From Phoronis australis (Eukaryota > Phoronida > Phoronidae), in contig NMRA01000116.1 in the NCBI GenBank assembly GCA_002633005.1, positions 344,474 through 404,473 of the forward strand: a DNA stretch of 60,000 nt, in the 5' to 3' direction. The notes beneath the pieces were generated by a model that did no database searches, was not told where the DNA came from, and saw only the letters and a list, made by a program, of their open reading frames with translations. The position numbers and the translations under genes were made by a program. How positions within the stretch are numbered: position 1 is the stretch's first letter; each line of letters starts with the position of its first letter. Of this stretch, positions 10,843-19,901 are shown piece after piece.

Positions 10843-13800
10843 CTGAAAAAAATCGCGATCACATAAAACGTTTATGCGAGTGGCGAAATGGAAAGAACTC
10901 TATTTCGCGAAAATAGAGTCCTAAAGACGACATGAAGATACCGAAGATGAAAATATGACCAGTGTACCTAGTTACACGTAACAACAAGACATGTGGGTCA
11001 TTGCATCATTGACTGCATGTGAACCTGTCAAACGCCGAGAAATCAAGTCCGATATCGGGGACACATCGAAAAATGTATTCTACGAAAGGAGATATGTAGA
11101 CGACAGAAAGACTCTGCCGATGAAAATACGTTCAGGGCGTCTTGTTAAAGGAAGCAAGTTTTCCAATTTCATCTGTACCCCCAAAATCGGCCGTGGGCCT
11201 AGCTGACGCACTAAAAATTACATTTTCGAGATGTAAAGGCGACAGAATTACGCTGACAATTTTGCCGTTTTTTAATGTATCTGGTATAGCCGGTTTGATT
11301 TACCGTTTTACAGGCCTAGCGATGGCATACATGTAGATATTTGGAAGTATCTTTTACCAGGACAACATTACTCGGTTATGTCTTCCTGCTTTAACCGAGA
11401 ACTGAGAAGAACACTGTGATATTTTCACCGTCACCATCTTTCTGTAGTCTTTCGAAAAATACGGCTATTTGATTTTCGTTTCGAGAAAAACCGTAATGAA
11501 AAACTGCTATGTGCGTACAAACCACTTTTTAACAGAGTGTATATTGTTAACGCCTATCACTTTCCTTTTCAGTTAACTTGATGTAAAAAGCTTGCGGGAA
11601 TTACTCACGAGTCAATGATTGTAGTGGGGTTGTTATCTCTGCTATTGAGCTCATTCTTCTCTGCAATCATATGTATCAGGTTCAACAGCCAGTTATGATA
11701 CAGTTTTTAGACATAAAAACTGTTAAAACTTCTATTTTACGTCTTAATTGCCATTGACATAATAATGTCTATGTAAATTACTACTTCCAGATCGTTATTC
11801 AAGTATTTTTACACGTATACGAGAATAGTATATAGGCTAGGTTTTGTTCAAAAGGCTTACTGTAGATACGTAGGCTACTTCATAAATTTAGATGACAATC
11901 AGTTATGGATACATATAGCAAATTGTGAGTAGTGTGATATGTCCCGTTAAAGACAATAAGTAGCAAGTCACTGTTTACACTAAACTTTTAAATTCTTCAT
12001 TGAGACGTTTTATTTTACCTTAAACCAAAAAAAATAAACGATTTTTTTAGCGTCCATGTTTCGCGAACGCTGAGAACCATACGAAACATGCAAGACGTCT
12101 TAAAACTTAAATGAAATCAACGAAATTTAGGTCAACAGTGTAAATACCTTTGTTCAGACAAATTTCAAACAGGGGAACGCCTTTGTAAGAGACCTGCAAG
12201 GAGGCATTAGTTAAGGTAACGATACATCTGAAATAAAAGCTGATACCGTTTAACACGTAATTGAAATTTTCAAAGATTATGAACGGAAAATGAAACGTCG
12301 TGAGATTGTCTCGTACATGTAGAATGAAACAGTACCTTTTTATAGGCTTGCTTTTTATTCATATTATAAGCGAACAGTGTTCTACACCAAGACTGTGGAG
12401 TCTTGTATATTTCACCATCTGCATTTTGAATGAATCCATATCTGGTCACAGAACCGTAGACTGTTTGATTCTGGAATAGACGTTCAGCGTTTAGTAAACA
12501 ACAACTAGAATGGTTGAAGTAGCTCTGCACGTGAAGTTAAGGCCGTTCTATGGCACGTTCTCACTGGTAAAATTCCAAATTTTTCCATAGGCGTATTTGA
12601 TATTTAAAACCAACGTCATTGCTTTCTTATCGTCTGTTTCATTATTGACAGTGGGTACGACAAATCGCCGAAAATCCCCTCTACGGCCAAGCTACCTTGG
12701 CGACTGAAACAAATCGCAGTGACAAACAACTTAACTGGCCAGGTCTGAAACCATGGCGACTTTTCAGTTCTTCTCAAGAATAGAAGGAACAAAACGAGAA
12801 CGATTTTATAACCGTAAGTCGCCCAAGTCAAAACCTATTTTATGTTCGGAATATGTCCGGAAAATAAAAGGTGCGTCGCAAGCTCCGTTTCCAGAGATAC
12901 AAAGGAGACCGTGTATAGGCGATATAAGGTCATTTATTATGACTGATAAGGTACAGAAATATGAGTGTACAAATAACATAAAGATAAAATAATAATCTCT
13001 GGAAAGATGGACAATAAAAAGTGCCACGAGAGATGTTGAGTCCGAAAGATGGGGTTATAAGTGGGACGAGTCCATATTCTTACATAAATAAATTTAACGA
13101 GTGAAATATCATTTCTGACGGAAGACACCGGCTTATTGGCGTTTTAAAACACAGAATATGCTTACCAACACCAAAAGGGGGACTTAGTGCAACACTAAAA
13201 ATGTGAACGTTTTTTACATGATAGAATATAAATCGAAGGAAGTTGTTACATCCGAAAATTTCAAATTTCAGTTGATCCATTCTTGTTGTTTTATTTACCG
13301 ATTTATATTCTTCATTTCTTGAAACAATATTATCCTTGGGAGGATCTGGATCGCCTTATTTAGTTTCAGATATATATTTTCTACGTTACATGATAGAACA
13401 ATACAAGAGAATAAGATCTGTTGATGAATTACACCACTAGGTCTACCGTGGATGCAAACTAACAAGACGTCTAGAATGCCAGTATGCGGTGGCTAAACGC
13501 AATGTTACAAATTAAACTTCATATTTATTTGAGTAACAAATTTAAAAAATAAAAGTTTCATTTCAAACCTTATTGGATACAACGACGGAGAGAACATTTG
13601 TCCCAGCTTGAATTTTCTTTTCTTTGATGAGTTCCAAAAGAGTGGAGCAGTGGTCTTCGTGTAAGGGAACTTTATTGATGTCCTTTAGGCTATCACCATT
13701 CTAAAGTAATTAAAGACAGAGAAATGTCTAGATTCTGAAAACCTACAGTTAGTTTTTTATTTGTCCAAAGAAAGTCTTTCAGCAAGATATATTGATATAA

Positions 13801-16800
13801 CGACACGTGTATGATCTCTAGTAGCGTGTCTTCTTAAAGAACATTTTGTTTCTACATTTTTCTTAATCAAAATTCAAACTGTGCTTCGCTGACCTACCTT
13901 GATGACCAGCACGTCGTTTGCACTTGTGACACACCTTGCCACAAAAACCTTGTTATTTTTAGACGTTAGTTCTGGAAGGCAATGAAAAGTTTTCAATTGT
14001 ACATTCAGTATCCCCATACCAGACTATTTAGTATTCATGTGTACATATGTGTATGTGCTTGTATGAACTTGTGTATTCACGTGTATGTATGTATGTATGT
14101 ATGTCATGTATGTATGTATGTGAGTGTGTATTTATACATGTTTGTATGTATGTTTATGTATGTATGTGCTTATGTATGTGTGTGTGTAAGAGTGCATGTG
14201 TATACATGCGTGTATATATATGTTATGTCTTACTTTTATTAATCATTTATTGTCTGTTTTCAATTTTTTATATTTATTTTTTAGTTAATTATCTTGTCTT
14301 ACTTTCTTTATCTTCTATCTATCATATTTTTTATTTTATTTCGTCGGTCTTTCCATGTTAATTTCTTATTCTTTATTGATTATTTAAATATTGTCTTTCA
14401 TTTTGTAATTCTGTTAGTTTGTCTTACTGTCTGTCTGTTTTTACTCAGGGCGCCCATGGAAAGAAGTGTGAGCTGGTGGGGCTACCCTCATTGTAAATAT
14501 TACATTAATAAATAAATAAATTTCACCATAGCGGATTCTGATTAGTCATCGTCAATATTGGGAAAACCATCTAAACTATGATCTTGTCTAGCAGAATCAC
14601 CATTGTTCTGATAACTCCAAAAGTTGTTGCAGTAGGTAGTTACAACACTGTATCAACAATAGTTCTACTTTCATTTTGAGCCTACTAGAACATTTTGTGT
14701 TCCACTTAGTCGACGTTTACCGCTTTCGATAGTACAAGGACAGTGTTAGATAAATTCAGTTCACGAAATCCACAAAAGGACTTGCTGAATTTATTACCTA
14801 TAACATTAGCTTCCTTGGCGGCTAAATCAGTAGGTTTTAAGGAACTACCCGTGTCTTCAGGGCGCAGAACGCTGTCTGATAGAATGGATGTCGCAGTTTC
14901 AATGTTCGCATGTGTGTCTGTGGTTGCACTTCTTGACTTGACGTGACGTACCAGAAGACTGTCGGGCTTTGGGATATTGTTAATGATAGAGAATTGTGGT
15001 GATATTCCTTTTAAACCTCTGGTGCCTTGTGCTAGCAATGCCACAGCACTGGTTTGACCAGCGGAAGGAGCGCGTGGTGGTTGCAAAACGTTTGAGAGAG
15101 AGCAACACTCATTCACTTGGGATCCCAAATCTAACGTTTTTGCGGTCTCTAGTGCAGCGGCACGTTGCTCCAGTGTTTCTTTGTATTCACTAGACGTCTT
15201 GTATGACTTAAACAAAGCCACTAGACGCTTCTTGCGCTTGCCAAGCAGAACCACCAGTTCTTTTAACCGCTGTCTGTGAACAGACTTCGATGTCTGAAAC
15301 CTCTCCAGGATATTGTCCTTGCAAGCCTGTTGGGCACTCTTGATCTTTGTCAGCACTTCACATTGAATTTCTAGTTCATCTCGTAAGTTACCTGAAACGT
15401 GCGAGTGGATACGTCAACAAATACACCCCAATATGCAAAGATTGCGTTTTCAAATTGGACAGTCGGTCTTCCCATGGGGCGATGATACTTACCCACAGTC
15501 AATGCAAAATCATCCGATTCCAATCGTTGAAGCAGGTAGTTTTGCTTTTCTTCCAATTCATCCATAGTCTTCATTTCTTCAAAATGTATTAGCTGAAAAT
15601 GACAAATAGGAGGACTACAAGGGCAGCAAACAAACTGAATGTACATGGGTGCCCAACGTATGTGCGCGTATTTAGGCTTCTACGCTTATATTATGGGAAG
15701 CTGGGCCTATATCCAGAATTAAACAAATCCGCCTGCATGAGAAACACTTGAGAAAAGTCCAGGTGTCATTTTTTTAATTATTCGTTACAAAGTGGAAGAC
15801 AGTAACATCAATCAACAATGAAAATTAAAATTTCTTGATATCGGTTTGTTTCTAAGTAGATTAGTCTACAAAGTGTAAATTGCCGTCGTACACCTACCAT
15901 ATCTCTATCTTGCGCAGTGTTTGTGGTTCTTTCAGGAGAGGGTGTCTTAAATTTCTTTGTCTGCATTACTGGTTGAGAAAGTTTCCGCTTGGTAGGCTGC
16001 AATAAGCTCTGACTTCGTTCACTGTCTGATTGACTAGAAGTCCCTTCCATTGCTGAAGATATAGAACAGGCATCCAGCTGGTCTTTAATAACACCACGTT
16101 CAACCACTGTGTTAGTTGTATAACGCGGCAATGATGGTCCTGAAGACAAAACTGTCAGGTCTTGGTTCTGTGTTTCATCTGAATCGTAGCAATTGTCTGG
16201 AAAAAGTAAGCTTTCACTTTGGCTTAAAGAGGATGCATCAATGGTCAGTGGTGGGGCAATGGTCAAAGCTTCCGGTTGAGCACCTTTGACAAGGCATTGC
16301 GAATCGAATAAACTTTCACTCGCTTGAGAATTCTGGGACTCTATTTCGTGAAACTTGCCGCCATATTTATCCTCAAAAGTGGACTGATTAGAAATTTCAT
16401 TCCAACATTTTTTCGACTGCAAAGATTCAATTTCTTTGCCCTGAAAATAAAAAATAGAGCTGTCACATCAGGGTAAACTCTGTTTTAACTTTGGTCCTTG
16501 GTACCACACATTCACTCCCAGATCGTTAAAATAAGTAACATCCCGTAACACGACGCAATTGACAGAAAAGTAAAAGCTACAAGTTCTACGTTTTATTTCT
16601 ATTTTTGATATGGTTTAGCAAATAGATTAGCGTGGACCCGCTTTTGGCCAAACAAGCGCATAGCTGACTTTCAATTCACCAAAGCATTCTTTTGTTAAAA
16701 GGGTTTTCAACAATTTGGGTTTCAGTAGACTTGATTCTTCAATGTCAATAACCTTACTTCACAATCTCCGGCCTTGTCTTTCCTATCTTTAGACGAAAAC

Positions 16801-17155
16801 AGCGGAAGTTCGGGTGACTGTGCGACGTGAAATGTTTGAAAATTGTCTGAAATTGAAATCGAAGCTTTTTTAAGAAAATCAAGTGAGAATTCAAACAGGG
16901 AGGCGAATATTCGATACGCCACTGGGTGCATTGTGTATTTTTATTTCACAGTCAACCTCCTCTTATCTCAACATGGAATTTTTCGACCAATTTTAATTTT
17001 ATTTCAGGTCTTTTCATTAGCTTGGTGGTACAAAACATGACAACACCCGGATTTGTTGGTGTTTGAAATACATAGGCTATATCGGTGGAATCGAGTGCTA
17101 CTTATTTTGAAACGTATTACCTCTCTTTAAAGGAACTTGCTTCAGAGTCTTCAAG
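10647..17155 (-). CDS. RAMA-domain protein, ANKRD31-like (partial, multi-exon)
   Basis: Exons on the minus strand, all with compatible phases except where noted: 17121-17155, 16758-16846, 15898-16440, 15493-15592, 14721-15391, (14568-14607 tentative), 13898-13971, 13569-13700, 12336-12470, 12148-12193, 11609-11660 and 10647-10842 with a TGA stop; about 700 aa. Order of parts: a Ser/Gln-rich segment with eight SQ/TQ sites, a coiled coil (DELEEKQNYLLQRLES onward), a low-complexity stretch, a RAMA domain (LLELIKEKKIQAGTNVLSV ... GFIQNADGEIYKTPQSW ... VSYKGVPLFE) and a short acidic-aromatic C-terminus. RAMA domains occur in MPND and, as I recall, ANKRD31, a regulator of meiotic double-strand breaks whose C-terminus binds REC114; coiled coil, then RAMA, then short C-terminal motif fits it best. 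No ankyrin repeat is visible, and the true N-terminus was not found. RAMA is well supported; ANKRD31 orthology is an inference. Confidence 0.6.
11609..11660 (-). CDS. RAMA gene exon, linker
   Basis: 52 nt, phase 1 to 2, acceptor 'atgattgcag', donor GTGAGT. Its length exactly resolves the phase difference between its neighbours. Encodes EKNELNSRDNNPTTIID. Confidence 0.6.
12148..12193 (-). CDS. RAMA gene exon, end of RAMA domain
   Basis: 46 nt, phase 0 to 1, acceptor 'ctccttgcag', donor GTATTT. Encodes VSYKGVPLFEICLNK, the closing strand of the domain. Confidence 0.65.
12336..12470 (-). CDS. RAMA gene exon, core of RAMA domain
   Basis: 135 nt, phase 0 to 0, acceptor 'tctattccag', donor GTACTG. 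Contains GFIQNADGEIYKTPQSWC, matching the family pattern of a strand 'x-DG-x-I' followed by '(T/S)P(S/Q)xW'. Confidence 0.75.
13569..13700 (-). CDS. RAMA gene exon, first half of RAMA domain
   Basis: 132 nt, phase 0 to 0. The segment STLLELIKEKKIQAGTNVLS has the usual RAMA opening: a helix, then a Gly before a short strand. Donor GTTTGA. Confidence 0.7.
13898..13971 (-). CDS. RAMA gene exon
   Basis: 74 nt, phase 1 to 0, acceptor 'gccttccag', donor GTAGGT. Encodes LTSKNNKVFVARCVTSANDV and then LVIK, leading directly into the RAMA domain exon. Confidence 0.6.
14042..14225. repeat. Tetranucleotide (TATG)n microsatellite
   Basis: About 180 bases of interrupted TATG/TGTG units inside an intron of the RAMA gene. 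The open frames across it are a by-product of the repeat. Confidence 0.9.
14568..14607 (-). CDS. Tentative 40-nt mini-exon of the RAMA gene
   Basis: The exon before ends in phase 0 and the exon after needs phase 1, so one exon is missing. This segment has a 'ttatcag' acceptor, opens in phase 0 (NNGDSARQDHSLD) and leaves in phase 1, but its donor GTTTTC is weak. Unspliced, the frame continues to FPNIDDD and a TAA at 14546, so it could instead be an alternative last exon. Confidence 0.3.
14721..15391 (-). CDS. RAMA gene exon, coiled coil and linker
   Basis: 671 nt, phase 1 to 0, acceptor 'cgtttcag', donor GTAAAC. Continues the charged helix (RQRLKELVVLLGKRKKRL) into a Ser/Thr-rich linker. Read through the donor it would stop eleven bases later at TAA. 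Confidence 0.65.
15493..15592 (-). CDS. RAMA gene exon, coiled-coil start
   Basis: 100 nt, phase 0 to 1, donor GTAAGT. Heptad-like helix around MDELEEKQNYLLQRLES. Confidence 0.65.
15898..16440 (-). CDS. RAMA gene exon with SQ/TQ cluster
   Basis: 543 nt, phase 0 to 0, acceptor after 'tttttattttcag', donor GTAGGT. Its 181 residues hold eight SQ or TQ dipeptides plus a basic KRKLSQPVMQTKKFKTPSP segment that could be a nuclear localisation signal. Confidence 0.65.
16758..16846 (-). CDS. RAMA gene exon
   Basis: Acceptor 'tttcaatttcag', donor GTAAGG. Encodes DNFQTFHVAQSPELPLFSSK and a Lys/Asp-rich end. Enters in phase 1, leaves in phase 0. Confidence 0.55.
17121..17155 (-). CDS. RAMA gene, most upstream exon found
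   Basis: A 35-nt exon with a 'ttgcag' acceptor and a GTAATA donor; the frame that joins the next exon reads LKTLKQVPLKR. Small and therefore uncertain; it enters in phase 2, so more exons lie upstream. Confidence 0.4.
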
Positions 17156-17758
17156 CTGCAATATAAAAATCGAAATAAGTTTAGTGACGCAGTGTAGCTG
17201 ACTCGGTGGTAAAAAACATGCGTCCGTGCTGGCACTCGGTGGTTTAAGACAGTGGCTTTGGAACCTTGCATTTCCTTTCCACGTAAGCGTCATACGTGCA
17301 TGCGCCATTTTCGAAATCGCAATCTTATAGGTTGACCAGGTCTAATCTCTGAAGCACTTTCTCGAGGCCGCAAATGGTTTCGATAGACTAGCACCGTAGC
17401 AGAGACTAGACGGCCCCGACGGCGTTCTATCCTGGCTCGTCACAATCATACAGTAATGGCCTCAAGTACGGTAACCTTAGCAAATGAAGGCTGACCCTAA
17501 TAACAAGGACATGGATTGGTTCTCTCATCAAAATAAATCTTTTTTACTTATTATTTCATGCTGATAACTGCTGGGTAAAGCGGCATATTCATTATCCCAC
17601 TGTCCGCATACCAGCACCAGGACTTTTCGGTACGCGTACAACTAGAACTTTTTCAGGAGTCCAAACAGTCTATGGTCTAGTTTGACTAAGCATCCGGTAG
17701 GTACTAGCTGTCTGGTAGACCTACCTGACTTAGCTTAAAATCATGTTTGAATAACATC

Positions 17759-17835
17759 ACAGAGTTATCCGCTTGCTGGTTACGGTATGAATGCCATCAT
17801 GGCATTCATACCGTCCAACAAGAGGATAACTCTGT
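17759..17835. repeat. 77-bp near-perfect hairpin
   Basis: Inner arms 17782-17796 and 17800-17814 are exact complements around a TCA loop. Outer arms 17759-17770 and 17824-17835 are also exact complements, with a partly paired stretch between them. Confidence 0.9.
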
Positions 17836-18797
17836 TGTCATTGGGTCACCGTGTGACAAGCAAACTCGAACTTTTTTGCCACATTTGTATCCTCGAATTA
17901 TGTAGCACATGTCGACGCAAACCACGGCTTCGCTTTCAAGAGGAATTGAAGGGGTGGAGGCGGGTCACCGTCATGCTTGACCCGGTCAAATTCATAGTTT
18001 CACAATTGATTTCCGTTCATCTCCTGGTCTCCGTAGACTCCGACCTCCAATTCTCCACGTCGACTGACCTCGACGTCGTTTGACACAAATTTCCTACCGA
18101 GTCTCATTCACGGATTATACATCGTGACAAGCTGGCGGAATGGCCGCAAAGCGTCACATTCGTGGTCAGGAGAGCATAAAACATACAAAATTACTCCCCT
18201 CCCCCCAAAAAAAAGACGTGAAAATCAACTAATGTGCTTTGCGCGCACGATTACAGCTATGATGTGATAAAACTGAGGCTGTTGGAATTTTTTGCAATTT
18301 CTTTGACTCCTTTGAAAAATGGTTTTGTAGATATAAATTCTGCACAAAGTGTACTTACACAATTTGTTAATTCAATTTAGACAGGTTCACAAAAAGTTAA
18401 GTAAGTTTTAAATAATATACCAATTTCAGGTGTTGATATGTATTGTTAGGAAAAAGTCTACTGGTAGTTAGGTAAGGTCACACCACTTAGTTGAGGGACA
18501 ATAAAAGCAATGAGGGGTACACAGAAATGGAACGTAGCCTATTAGGACTGTGCTGTACTAATGTCTCTTTGATGTTTTTGATATCCTTTATGCATATATA
18601 GTGTACATCTTTTATTTAGGAACATATTTTCCTCAAGCAATCTGCTTAACAACAACAATTAATGTTGATACCGTTTACAAGAGACAAATGGAAATGACAC
18701 CATGTTATGAAGGATCGTTTCCTGTTCTTTGGTCGTTAAAGTAAAGCTGGTTTTCAATCGGAAAAAGAATCAACATAGAATATGTAACTTACTTTAA

Positions 18798-19165
18798 AAG
18801 GATAACAAACCAGATTTTAGCCCATCATAGATATACTAAAATCGTTTTCCCATTCAGTTTTCAGAAACATAATACTGTTTTGTAACCTTCGACAACCCTC
18901 AAAAGTTTGGAGGAAATTTTGAAAACTCCTTTCAAAGTCTCCTAAACGGGCAAGCGTGACCTACGCTTTTAGCAAATGACACGGTAACTGTGGAAAAAGA
19001 CCACATACCAAGGACCGTAATATCCAGTGTGTGAGACAGGAAGTATGCCTATGAGTGTTTTATTCTTGCCCTTAATTAATCCGTCAAGATGGACATCAAT
19101 AATGCATTACGCAGGTGACAGAACGAGGATTGCTTGAAATCATCAAAACAGGGTTTAGTATCCTT
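18798..19165. mobile_element. MITE copy 1, TTAA-type ends
   Basis: Bounded by AAGGAT and ATCCTT termini and preceded by TTAA (18794-18797); the right flank is TTAT, one change from TTAA. Same family and orientation as 32987-33345, with long shared tracts such as 'aactcctttcaaa' and 'gacctac'. No coding capacity. TTAA flanks suggest piggyBac- or Kolobok-type mobilisation. Confidence 0.75.
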
Positions 19166-19472
19166 TTATACACAGTCCACATTACAATGCACAATTACAA
19201 TCCCATTTCAGTAAGTTACTGGGTCCTCTTGAGATGAACATAGAACACCGGCACCATCTTACATCAGCGCCATCACGCCGTTCCAATTATCCTAAACTTT
19301 GGACCTGGTAAAGTCGGCAAAGTCTCAGTTTTTAGTTATATTAATAGAAAATGTCATTAGTCAAAGAGGAGCTCCAAATAAAGATAAAATGATTAAATAA
19401 TGTTACAACTGTGAGTAAAGAACAAAACAAATAGGCATACGCGAAATGTTTATTTAATAGGGAAATGTGTCC

Positions 19473-19736
19473 CTATTTTGGGACTGTTTCACATGCCCAC
19501 GAACGGGAACGGCGTGATCTTTGAAGTACATACGCCGAAAAGGCTTTATATGTTGTAGGGGAATCATGCTCGGACGCAGAATTGTCGACAACAGTATTAT
19601 CTATTAGAGAATCGTCCCTCGAATCCTCACGTTCCAGGCAGTTTTCCATTTTTGATTTGGGATCGTCTGCTTGTATTGTGCTCGAAGGGCCACCTATGGG
19701 GAAGGTTATGATAATTTTGTTATTTTGAGGCCACAC
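19473..19736 (-). CDS. Possible divergent open frame head to head with ENTR1
   Basis: 87 codons, acidic and Ser-rich in the middle (EREDSRDDSLIDNT). Its ATG is 8 bp from the ENTR1 ATG on the other strand, so either the two share a very compact bidirectional start region or this frame is chance or an internal exon. A GTGAGG donor occurs within it after about 35 codons. No family recognised. Confidence 0.25.
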   Translation of the reverse strand: MWPQNNKIIITFPIGGPSSTIQADDPKSKMENCLEREDSRDDSLIDNTVVDNSASEHDSPTTYKAFSAYVLQRSRRSRSWACETVPK

Positions 19737-19744
19737 GTATAAAC

Positions 19745-19901
19745 ATGGCCTGCGGAGGAGGTGGGGAAGACAACCCGTTCTCCTTCAAAAATTATATGAA
19801 ATCGAAAGTTACTAGCGGTGCTCAGAGCTCCGATAATGACGAAGATGACATGTTTGATTTACCTGACACATCAAGTGGGCCTCCTAAAACGCAGGAAGCA
19901 G
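19745..19901 (+). CDS. ENTR1: ENTR1 exon 1
   Basis: Starts MACGGGGEDNPFSFKNYMK; donor GTAAGG, leaves in phase 1. Acidic second half. Confidence 0.8.

Larger units (their letters stand above)
17156..19472. other. No gene seen apart from repeats
   Basis: Contains a long hairpin (17759-17835) and a TTAA-flanked MITE (18798-19165). Upstream exons of the RAMA gene could lie here, but none is recognisable, and I see no ankyrin-repeat signature. Confidence 0.4.

Noticed and set aside
13982-14361. Cys/Val/Tyr-rich plus-strand frames
   Set aside because: Translation of the (TATG)n microsatellite.
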